Shown here: positions 25,196 to 32,449 of the stretch, one piece after another
How positions within the stretch are numbered: the first letter of the stretch is position 1
Layout of the letters: every line of letters begins with the position of its first letter
Assembly: GCA_019359235.1 (NCBI GenBank)
Contig: JAHHHT010000021.1
Coordinates: forward strand, 62,001-126,000
Direction: 5' to 3'
DNA from: Oscillatoria princeps RMCB-10
Lineage (GTDB): Bacteria > Cyanobacteriota > Cyanobacteriia > Cyanobacteriales > Oscillatoriaceae
DNA: 64,000 nt
Made by a program: the position numbers and the translations under genes
The notes under the pieces: generated by a model
Told to the model about the DNA's origin: nothing
What the model saw: the letters and a program-made list of their open reading frames with translations, nothing else
Database searches by the model: none

Positions 25196-25966
25196 ATGGG
25201 ATTGTTTGATCGCATTAGCCGAGTCATCCGGTCAAATCTCAACGACATGGTGAACAAGGCTGAAGACCCAGAAAAGATTCTCGAGCAGTCTATTGTTGAT
25301 ATGCAGGAAGACCTGGTGCAGTTGCGCCAGGCCGTGGCCAGTGCGATTGCCACTCAAAAACGCAGCCAGCAACAGTACAGTCAGGCCCAGTCACAAGCCA
25401 ACACTTGGCAGCAGCGGGCTCAGCTGGCCCTGCAAAAAGGCGATGAGAATCTGGCGCGGGAAGCGCTGGTTCGTAAAAAGAGTCACGCTGAAACAGCTGC
25501 TACCCTGAAAGCCCAGCTGGATCAGCAAACGACTCAGGTGGAGACGCTCAAGCGCAACCTGATCGCTTTGGAAAGCAAGATTTCCGAAGCGAAGACCAAA
25601 AAGGACATGCTCAAGGCCCGGGTTGCCGCTGCTAAGGCCAACGAGCAGCTGCAAACCGCTATTGGCAACATAGGCAGCAGCAGCGCTATGGCGGCTTTCG
25701 AGCGCATGGAAGAAAAAGTCTTGCAGATGGAAGCTCGCTCCCAAAGTACAGCTGAACTCGCCGGCACTAATATCGAGGAGCAATTTCGTTTGCTCGAAGG
25801 CGGAAGTGATGTTGACGATGAGCTGGCGGCGATGAAAGCTCAGCTGATTACTGGCTCTCCGGCACCCCAACAACTCCCCGCTGCCGGCCAAACGGCAGCC
25901 CCCAAAACCGGCTCAGCCGTTGATGACGAACTCGAACAGTTGCGCCGGCAGCTCAACGACTCTTAG
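25196..25966 (+). CDS. vipp1: vesicle-inducing protein in plastids 1 (IM30)
   Basis: The protein (256 residues from the ATG at 25196) starts MGLFDRISRVIRSNLNDMVN and has EDPEKILEQSIVDMQEDLVQ plus the coiled-coil hairpin typical of the family. Unlike the upstream paralogue, it carries a flexible Ala/Pro linker and a C-terminal helix DDELEQLRRQLNDS, the Vipp1-specific helix. Vipp1 is needed for thylakoid membrane biogenesis and maintenance and forms ring and rod ESCRT-III-like assemblies. An earlier in-frame ATG at 25106 gives an extension that does not match the family. Its own promoter is probably in the 1-kb spacer upstream. Confidence 0.92.
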   Translation: MGLFDRISRVIRSNLNDMVNKAEDPEKILEQSIVDMQEDLVQLRQAVASAIATQKRSQQQYSQAQSQANTWQQRAQLALQKGDENLAREALVRKKSHAETAATLKAQLDQQTTQVETLKRNLIALESKISEAKTKKDMLKARVAAAKANEQLQTAIGNIGSSSAMAAFERMEEKVLQMEARSQSTAELAGTNIEEQFRLLEGGSDVDDELAAMKAQLITGSPAPQQLPAAGQTAAPKTGSAVDDELEQLRRQLNDS

Positions 25967-26316
25967 GTCGCACCGGCTTAAAGCCTCACTGTCCTTTCCG
26001 CCGGCACCTTGCTAGACTGCCTGCCATCCTCCGGCTCCTGCCGAGGGCCACCGGTCTAGCAGGGCCATTATATCCATTTTGGATAATGTATTCCTGGTTT
26101 AGGATTAAGTGTAAAATAGCAAAATGCTATCACAGACACGCCTCCAGCATTTGGCATCAGGGGGGTGGAGGGCAAATAAATAAACCGGATAAAATAGAAG
26201 TAGCAGGCAAAAAAGGCCGGCGAAGGGCGGCAGCGGTTTGCTCAGGTGTCACAAAAAGCGTCAAAATACAAATGCTTTAACACAGACGGGATGCAGATTT
26301 TCTCTGGGGGGTTGCC
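25967..26316. other. intergenic region upstream of thioredoxin
   Basis: The 350 bp are AT-richer than the surroundings and contain a small hairpin AAATAGC/GCTATCAC-like near 26115. No gene is supported. Confidence 0.4.
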
Positions 26317-26643
26317 ATGACGAGCGTTAAATCCATTACCGATGCTGAATTTGAAACGGAAGTTCTGAAATCGGCAAAGCCGGTGCTGGTGTATTTTTGG
26401 GCGGCTTGGTGTGGCCCTTGCCGGCTGGTGTCCCCCTCGGTAGACTGGGCCGCTGCCACTTACGGGGATCGCCTCAATATCGTAAAAATGGAAGTCGATA
26501 CCAATCCCGCCACCGTCAAACAGTACCAAGTAGAAGGCATTCCCGCCTTGAGGCTGTTTGAGGGCGGTGAGGAGATCCAATCCCACGAGGGAGCCATTAA
26601 CAAACAAAAATTGGCCAGCTTGCTGGAAGCGCACCTCAGATAA
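26317..26643 (+). CDS. thioredoxin-family protein
   Basis: This 108-residue single-domain thioredoxin has the active site WCGPC at residues 31-35, the buried YFWAAW strand and the cis-proline segment VEGIPALRLF. The usual IPT before the cis-Pro strand is IPA here, a small departure that may alter substrate choice. It is a cytoplasmic disulfide reductase, probably fed by thioredoxin reductase or ferredoxin-thioredoxin reductase. The exact cyanobacterial class (m, x, y or o) cannot be fixed by eye. The aminotransferase gene follows about 100 bp downstream on the same strand. Confidence 0.88.
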   Translation: MTSVKSITDAEFETEVLKSAKPVLVYFWAAWCGPCRLVSPSVDWAAATYGDRLNIVKMEVDTNPATVKQYQVEGIPALRLFEGGEEIQSHEGAINKQKLASLLEAHLR

Positions 26644-26659
26644 AGTTATTTGTCCAAAG

Positions 26660-26701
26660 TAGAGACGCGATATGTAGAAGGCGAGCGTCGCGTCTCTACA
26701 T
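26660..26701. repeat. split GTAGAGACGCGA palindrome
   Basis: Arms GTAGAGACGCGA and TCGCGTCTCTAC are separated by a spacer containing TATGTAGAAGGCGAGCG. It is the same family as 2065-2092 but with an enlarged loop. Confidence 0.65.
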
Positions 26702-26708
26702 CTGACAA

Positions 26709-26731
26709 ATGAAAAATGAAAAATGAAAAAT
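26709..26731 (+). repeat. ATGAAAA heptameric repeat
   Basis: Three consecutive ATGAAAA units lie just before the aminotransferase start. It is an STRR-type block in the 5' leader of the gene. Confidence 0.75.
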
Positions 26732-26739
26732 AAGCAAAT

Positions 26740-27945
26740 ATGCAATTTGCCAAGCGTTTAGAACCCCTGCGATCCAATGTATTTGCCGACATGGATCGGG
26801 CCAAGGCGAGAGCAAGGGCCGCCGGACAGGAGGTGATAGACTTGTCCCTGGGATCTTCCGACCAGCCGGCAGCAAAGCACGTCATAGCGGCCATCGCCGA
26901 GTCTTTGCCAAACCCGCTCACCCACCAATACCTGCTGTTTCAGGGCACCAAAGACTTCCGTGAAGCCGCAGCCAACTGGTACGCGCAAAAATATGGCGTG
27001 CCGGTTGACCCGGAAACAGAGGTTTGCCCGCTGATTGGCTCCCAGGAAGGCACCGCCCACCTGCCACTGGCGGTATTGAATCCCGGTGATTTCGCCCTGC
27101 TGCTCGATCCGGGCTACCCCTCCCATGCCGGTGGGGTATATTTGGCGAGTGGCCAGGTTTACCCGATGCCCCTGCGGGCAGAAAACGGGTTTTTGCCGGT
27201 GTTTGCCGATGTGCCTGTGCCGGTGCTGGCGCAAGCGCGGATGATGGTGCTCAGCTACCCGCACAATCCTACCACCGCAGTTGCACCTCTGTCGTTTTTT
27301 CAAGAAGCTGTTGAGTTCTGCCAAAAGCACAATCTCGTGCTGGTGCACGACTTTCCCTACGCGGATTTGGTGTTTGACGGCTCTGCCCCACCCTCGATTC
27401 TGCAAGCCGATCCGGCTAAAAGTGTATCCATTGAGTTTTTCACCCTCTCTAAGTCGTACAATATGGGAGGCTTCCGCATTGGGTACGCCATAGGAAACGC
27501 CGAGCTGATTCAAGCCCTGCGCCAGGTGAAAGCCGCTATTGACTTCAACCAGTACCGGGGCATTCTCAATGGGGCAATCGCAGCCCTGACTGGCCCACAA
27601 GAGGGCGTGAGAGCCACCGTCGAAACGTTCCGCCAGCGGCGGGATGCCTTTGTGGGGGCGCTGAATCGCATTGGCTGGCCAGTGCCGGTGCCGGCAGCCA
27701 CCATGTACGTCTGGGCGAAACTGCCAGAACCCTGGGAGAACAATTCCGCCGGCTTTTGCGCAGGGCTGGTGGAAGCCACCGGCGTGGCGGCGTCTGCCGG
27801 TGCCGGGTTCGGCAAAGCTGGGGAAGGGTATGTGCGGTTTGCCTTGGTTCACGAGCCGGCGGTTTTAGAAGCGGCGGTAGAGAGAATACGTAATTTCCTG
27901 GAAAGGCCATACCCGCCCGCAGGCCAAAATTTGCCTAATCTTTAG
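26740..27945 (+). CDS. class I PLP aminotransferase (LL-DAP/aspartate aminotransferase-like)
   Basis: This 401-residue fold-type I aminotransferase has the PLP lysine in TLSKSYNMGGFRIGYAIG, the substrate segments SSDQPAAKHV and LDPGYPSHAGGVYL, the Asn of SYPHNPTTAVAP and the Asp/Tyr pair of VHDFPYADLVF. The pattern is that of the DapL/aspartate aminotransferase branch, but substrate specificity cannot be told from these motifs. It ends with a short Pro-rich tail. From 27576 (about residue 279) to its 3' flank it forms the left end of a tandem duplication; a decayed copy of this 3' part is at 30253-30840. Confidence 0.85.
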   Translation: MQFAKRLEPLRSNVFADMDRAKARARAAGQEVIDLSLGSSDQPAAKHVIAAIAESLPNPLTHQYLLFQGTKDFREAAANWYAQKYGVPVDPETEVCPLIGSQEGTAHLPLAVLNPGDFALLLDPGYPSHAGGVYLASGQVYPMPLRAENGFLPVFADVPVPVLAQARMMVLSYPHNPTTAVAPLSFFQEAVEFCQKHNLVLVHDFPYADLVFDGSAPPSILQADPAKSVSIEFFTLSKSYNMGGFRIGYAIGNAELIQALRQVKAAIDFNQYRGILNGAIAALTGPQEGVRATVETFRQRRDAFVGALNRIGWPVPVPAATMYVWAKLPEPWENNSAGFCAGLVEATGVAASAGAGFGKAGEGYVRFALVHEPAVLEAAVERIRNFLERPYPPAGQNLPNL

Positions 27946-28262
27946 TAAAGCAATCTCTGAACTTTACCGAAACTTCACAAATCCGAACCGCAGGGTTGTG
28001 TAGAATATCCTCAGCAATAAAAGGATTAGGACTGTGAGCCAGTCACCCTAACCCCAGTTGCAGATGCTAGGGAGAAAGGCGTGCGGCGTAACCCTGCCTG
28101 TGGTGAAACCTGAATCATCACAGAAAAGAGATGCGACGAATCACAGCTTTATTGGGATTATAGGGTGCCCTTAAATAAAGGGTATTGCCTATTCCTGGTG
28201 CCTGCACTTTTTTCCGGGATTATCCCTCACACCCTGAATTTTAAGGAGACAAAACCAAAACC
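27946..28262 (+). promoter_or_regulatory. long 5' leader of PEP-CTERM gene A
   Basis: These 317 bp are closely matched by 30841-31158 before gene B. A conserved block contains TTAGGACTG, a short loop and CAGTCACC, which form a stem, followed by AGTTGCAGATGCTAGG. TTTAAGGAGACAAAACC provides a strong ribosome site. It could be a structured leader or a recently duplicated promoter. I could not match it to a known riboswitch. Confidence 0.45.
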
Positions 28263-29312
28263 ATGCCAGGACTCGTCAAGAAACTTTTGGTTGCCTCAAC
28301 TGTAGCAGTAGGTGTCACCGCGCTCGCCAGCGCCCCAGCCAAAGCCGGCAGCCTTACAGGCGGGTCTATTACGGGTGGGGCTGAGTACAACCTCTATGAT
28401 GTCAGAGATAGCAATAACGACGGTATTGTAGACGAGATTTACCGGAATGACGCCGCGAGTTTGTCCACTATCTTGAGTGGCAATAGCGGCAGTCCCACCG
28501 GCAACGTGGAGCTATTCGCCAACAGCGAAAAATCCCCAATATATACAAGCTCAGCAGATAGTTTCCAACAGTTCACTGCCTTAAGCAATTTCTTGGGTTA
28601 CAGCCAATCCAGCACCTTGAGTGGCCAAATTGGTGGCAGGGACATCAGCTTAAGCAGCCTGACTGCAGCCGACTGGTTCGGGGCATCTGCCGCAGACAGC
28701 ACACTCACCGGCATAACTAACGCATCGGCTATAGTAGATCCAGCGGCTCGTTTATTGGCTTTTAACGCAGCAATTGCTCCACTGTACAGCGCATCCAATC
28801 TGGCAACACAGTGGTTTAACACTGCTCTATCAACCTACGCGAGCCAGAACCCGCTGGTATCAACCTACGTGAGCCAGAACAATCAAACCCTGTTCACCGG
28901 TTTTCTACTTGCGGGCGGGTTTCAACGGTTCAGCGACCCCAATATCTCCTACGTCAACCAAAATGACACCACCGGCGAGATTAGCATTGGGCTAGCCGGT
29001 TATTATGATGCCAAATCCCTACTGCTACCTGTTGTTCCGCCCGAGCTTCAGCCCTTGCTGCCAGCAGGTCCATTACAGGCGAGCGAACTTGTCAAGGTTG
29101 CCTATAACGGTGGGCCGGCTCAATACCTTTACAGCTTGAGCGCCACACCATCTGGGCTAGCTAATGCTGGTTCTGCCACCGGCAACTACGAATTGCTGCT
29201 TGCCGGCATTCCGCCAGCACCTCCGGCTTCAGTCCCAGAACCCTCTGCCATGCTCGGTCTAATGGGTGTGGGCGGTTTCTTGGCTGCCAAGCGCAAGATA
29301 AAAAATGCCTAG
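28263..29312 (+). CDS. PEP-CTERM sorting-signal protein, copy A
   Basis: The protein has an N-terminal signal peptide (MPGLVKKLLVASTVAVGVTA to APAKAG). It ends with the PEP-CTERM tripartite signal: VPEPSAMLGLMGVG, a hydrophobic helix, then the basic AAKRKIKNA. It is exported and probably released or anchored by an exosortase-type system into the envelope or extracellular matrix. The middle shares NNAASLSTIL / NDAASLSTIL, SPTGNVELFANSE and QRFSDPNISYVNQNDTTG with copy B. Relative to B, copy A (349 residues) carries extra residues around 120-200, including a small internal repeat STYASQN/STYVSQN. The rest of the family and the ligand are unknown to me. Confidence 0.88.
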   Translation: MPGLVKKLLVASTVAVGVTALASAPAKAGSLTGGSITGGAEYNLYDVRDSNNDGIVDEIYRNDAASLSTILSGNSGSPTGNVELFANSEKSPIYTSSADSFQQFTALSNFLGYSQSSTLSGQIGGRDISLSSLTAADWFGASAADSTLTGITNASAIVDPAARLLAFNAAIAPLYSASNLATQWFNTALSTYASQNPLVSTYVSQNNQTLFTGFLLAGGFQRFSDPNISYVNQNDTTGEISIGLAGYYDAKSLLLPVVPPELQPLLPAGPLQASELVKVAYNGGPAQYLYSLSATPSGLANAGSATGNYELLLAGIPPAPPASVPEPSAMLGLMGVGGFLAAKRKIKNA

Positions 29313-29347
29313 GATTGAAAATCCAGACAGTGCAAATACAAGGATTT

Positions 29348-29373
29348 AGTGCGCTATTAGCGCACTTTTTTTT
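29348..29373 (+). terminator. rho-independent terminator of PEP-CTERM gene A
   Basis: Perfect arms GTGCGC and GCGCAC around TATTA are followed by eight T. The equivalent stem after gene B has the same arms and a different loop. Confidence 0.9.
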
Positions 29374-29505
29374 GTGGGGAGATTAACGATTTCGGCTTGG
29401 GGAGTTTTATCGCAATAGACAGTTGCTATAACCTCAAAGGGACGCAGACGCACGCAGAGGATTCTCCCCTTTATAGGGGCTTTCATATGAGTGATCTAGA
29501 AGAGC

Positions 29506-30252
29506 CTCTATCGTTCTGGTAGCAGAGCGGACTGATGATATTAGATAGGGGATACTGATAGCAGTAAAAGGGCTGGAAGACAATGCGAGCGATTCGCGCC
29601 CAGTCGTGCTGGTGTTCTGGCAGCAATTCTACTGCGCTGCCGCACAGGTGCCGGCAGACGGCAGATGGTTGGAGGAGAAAAGCCAGCAGCAGCAGTTCAT
29701 TGAAAGTAAAAGCAATATCCGCCAGCACCATCGGGGGGCGGCTGTTGAAAGAGGTCTGCCGGTCGTCAATCCAGGCAAAGTGCAACCCGTGCCCCATTTC
29801 GTGCGCTAGGGCAAACAGCGAGCTACAATCATCAGTGTGCGATAGCAACAGTGTGGGATAGCAACAGGGAGCTGTGCTTGCCGTGGGTGCAGGAACAGAA
29901 GGCACCGCCGCGCTTGCCCGGACGCTGTTTGCCATCTGCCCAATTTTTGAGAGAGAACTCTTCCGCACGGCGGGCGCAGTTAATGTCAAACTGCTGCAAA
30001 GCACAGAGCAGGGTTTTCACACCAATTTTGCAGTTTATGGGTGGCACCGGCTCTAAGGCAGTCTGGGGCGCATAGAGATCGCAGATGCGGATTTTTTGTC
30101 CGACGGCAACACCAGTGAGCCGGCAGTCGCGCCGCAACAGCTCAAACCGGCTGCCGGTGCCCTCCGTGATAGCGCGGAAAACCGGCTCGGCAACCTCATC
30201 CGCCACTAGCGGCTTGTGGAAAATACAGGTGTAGCCGCGCAGCTGGCTTTCC
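29506..30252 (-). pseudogene. decayed copy of the M3 oligopeptidase gene
   Basis: This stretch is clearly homologous to the 3' half of the intact oligopeptidase gene at 32450-34288. It retains the zinc site LAHEMGHGLHF and the PPMVLADIAFTFNELLLL and LPEHQHDWARIARI segments, but in shifting frames. It lacks the last 190 bp or so of the gene and has an internal deletion of about 180 bp (equivalent to roughly 32770-32945). Its left-hand sequence at the junction (30252) corresponds to position 33525 in the intact gene. It is the left-copy relic of a tandem duplication. Confidence 0.85.
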
Positions 30253-30840
30253 AAATCGCAGCGCTCACCGGCGCTCAAGAGAGCGTGAGAGCCACCGTAG
30301 TTCCCCAGGGGCGGATGCCTTTGTGGGGGCGCTCAATCGCATTGGCTAGCCAGTGCCGGTGCCGGCTGCCACAATGTACGGTTGGGCGAAACTGCCTGAA
30401 TTTTCGGAGAACGATTCCGCCCGCTTTTGCAAGGGGCTTGTGGAATACTGGCGTGGCGGCATCTGCGGGTGCCGGTTCCGGCACAGCAGGCGAAGGGTAT
30501 GTCCGTTTTGCCCTGGTGTGCGAGCCGGGGATTTTATAGTAATGAACAGTCAGTTTAGGGCATTGCGTTGGAGGGAACGTCTGTCCTAAGAGGTATATCC
30601 TTAGGCATAGCGCCGCACCTCAAGGTCTAATTTCCTAACCCCTGTGGCTAGTGCTAATAGCAGCGGCAGTAGAGAGAATACGTAATTTCCCTGAAAGGGA
30701 ATAACCGGCCCGGGCCGTAATTTGCCCGGTCTTTTGTGAAGCAATCCATAAACTTGACCTGCGATTTTAGAAGCGGCGGTGGGGAGAATAGGTAATTTCA
30801 TGGAAAGGCCAGAACCGGCAGCCCGCCAAAATTTGCCTAA
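30253..30840 (+). pseudogene. decayed copy of the aminotransferase 3' part
   Basis: From 30253 the sequence follows the aminotransferase gene from position 27576: GAGCGTGAGAGCCACCGT, GGATGCCTTTGTGGGGGCGC and GTGCCGGTGCCGGC match, with small deletions that break the frame. AASAGAG and GEGYVRFALV remain readable near 30450-30530. About 120 bp of unrelated sequence follows, and then the gene's 3' tail appears twice (30663-30760 and 30765-30865). It is the right-copy relic of the tandem duplication that also produced PEP-CTERM gene B. Confidence 0.83.
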
Positions 30841-31158
30841 TCTTTAGTGAAGCAATCGATAAACTTTACCGAAACTTTACAAACTGTAGCGGCAGGGGTG
30901 TGTAGAATAGAGTCAGCAATAAAAGGATTAGGACTGTCAGCCAGTCACCCCAACCCGAGTTGCAGATGCTAGGCAGAAAGGCTTGCGGCGTCCAGATGCC
31001 GGTGGTGTTGCCTCAACTATCACACAAAAGATGTGAGACGAATCACAGCCTGACTGGGAAGTTCTAGGGTGCAATGAAATAAAGTGTATTGCCTATCCCT
31101 GGTGCCAGCATCTTTGCGGGATTATCCCTCAGCCCCTGAACTTTAAGGAGACAAAACA
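30841..31158 (+). promoter_or_regulatory. long 5' leader of PEP-CTERM gene B
   Basis: It is homologous over its length to the leader of gene A, including the GACTG/CAGTC stem and the TTTAAGGAGACAAAAC ribosome site. Substitutions between the two copies do not break the GACTG/CAGTC pairing, which suggests, but does not prove, a selected structure. Confidence 0.45.
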
Positions 31159-32043
31159 ATGTCAGGACTCGTCAAGAAACTTTTGGTTGGCGCAACCTTA
31201 GCAGCCGGTGTCACCGCCCTCGCCAGCGCCCCAGCCAAAGCCGGCACCCTCACCGGCGCGTCCATTACGGGTGTGAATGGCACTGACTACTACCTCTACG
31301 ATGCCAATACGACAAATACATTCCGGAATAACGCCGCTAGTCTGTCCACCATCTTGACCGGCAACAGCAGCAGTCCCACCGGCAACGTGGAGCTATTCGC
31401 CAACAGCGAAGCTCTGAACAACACGGCATTCAACAGCTACAGTAAAGTCACAACCTTAAGTGGCCTTCTTGGCGGCAGAAGCATCACCCTGAGCAGCCTG
31501 ACGGCGGCGGACTGGGCCACTAATGTTGGCGGTGGACTGACGTTGGCTCAGAAGTGGTTCAAGGACGCCTTGACTAACAATGGCTTGGGAAGCCTGATTG
31601 GCACAACGACAGGGAATACCGCCTACACCTCTTTTCTAGCCAGTGGTGGCCGCCAGCGGTTCAGTGACGCCAATATCTCCTACGTCAACCAAAATGACAC
31701 CACCGGCCAGATTAGCATTGGCCTAGCCGGTCACTTGGATGCCAAATCCCTACTGCTACCTGTTGTTCCGACCAGTCTCCAGCCTTTACTCGCGGGGAAA
31801 ACTATACAGGCTAGTGAAATTGTCAAGGTGTCCTATGACGGTGGGCCGGCTCAATACCTCTACAACTTCAGCGCCACAAACTCTGGGCTAGTTGAACAAG
31901 GCGATGGGATTTCTCACCGCGGCAACTACGAATTGCTGCTTGCCGGCATTCCCCCAGAAAAAGTGCCAGAACCCTCTGCCATGCTGGGCCTAATGGGTTT
32001 GGGCGGTTTCTTGGCTGCCAAGCGCAAGATGAAAAATGCCTAG
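31159..32043 (+). CDS. PEP-CTERM sorting-signal protein, copy B
   Basis: This 294-residue paralogue of the protein at 28263-29312 has the same signal peptide (MSGLVKKLLVGATLAAGVTA to AKAG). It carries the same central block FLASGGRQRFSDANISYVNQ and the same C-terminal signal VPEPSAMLGLMGLG plus the basic tail AAKRKMKNA. It lacks about 55 residues present in copy A. Both genes are intact, have matched leaders and matched terminators, and so are probably both expressed. The genes arose by the tandem duplication of a roughly 3-kb unit. Function beyond export and sorting is unknown. Confidence 0.88.
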   Translation: MSGLVKKLLVGATLAAGVTALASAPAKAGTLTGASITGVNGTDYYLYDANTTNTFRNNAASLSTILTGNSSSPTGNVELFANSEALNNTAFNSYSKVTTLSGLLGGRSITLSSLTAADWATNVGGGLTLAQKWFKDALTNNGLGSLIGTTTGNTAYTSFLASGGRQRFSDANISYVNQNDTTGQISIGLAGHLDAKSLLLPVVPTSLQPLLAGKTIQASEIVKVSYDGGPAQYLYNFSATNSGLVEQGDGISHRGNYELLLAGIPPEKVPEPSAMLGLMGLGGFLAAKRKMKNA

Positions 32044-32078
32044 TTTTTACAAGACCGACAGTGCAAAGACAAGGATTT

Positions 32079-32103
32079 AGTGCGCAAATTGCGCACTTTT
32101 TTT
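32079..32103 (+). terminator. rho-independent terminator of PEP-CTERM gene B
   Basis: Arms GTGCGC and GCGCAC around AAATT are followed by seven T. It is the duplicate of the terminator at 29348-29373. Confidence 0.9.
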
Positions 32104-32449
32104 GCGTGGGAATTAACTGCTTCGGGTTGGGTATTTTTAACCGCAGATAAACGCAGATGGACGCAGATATAGCAGTAGCCAGTTAGATTAGGACATTAGA
32201 TCAAGAGGGCAGGCGAGACGCCTGCCCTACGCCTTTTATCCCTAGGCCACTGATGCCCTAACCAATATGACTGCTGCTATAATTAAGTTAAGAAGCCTTT
32301 AATTTGCTTACTAAAGAAAGGAGGCAGAGCCTCCAAACAGCCTTTCCAGGCAAAGCGTGGCAACGAGAGATAGATATAGATAGCGCAAATTAAATGCGCA
32401 ACAACTTATCTCATTTACCGGCGCTCATCCCTGTGCTCCTGCGGTTAAC
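32104..32449. other. intergenic region with dispersed repeats
   Basis: It contains ACCGCAGATAAACGCAGATG at about 32140 (related to the GCAGATAAACGCAGAT run at 54394-54420) and the hairpin GGCAGGCG-AGA-CGCCTGCC at 32206-32228 (related to 55022-55042). No gene is supported. Confidence 0.55.

Noticed and set aside
26758-27852. Long frame of 364 codons antisense to the aminotransferase
   Set aside because: It is the shadow of a GC-rich gene; the sense frame has all aminotransferase motifs.
27960-28260. Possible riboswitch (cobalamin or cyclic dinucleotide type) before the PEP-CTERM genes
   Set aside because: I could not find the conserved core bases of any class I know; only a short stem is supported.
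29483-30004. Frame retaining HEMGHGLHF as a possible small metallopeptidase
   Set aside because: It is a fragment of the decayed peptidase copy, with a deletion and frame changes relative to the intact gene; an independent protein is not supported.
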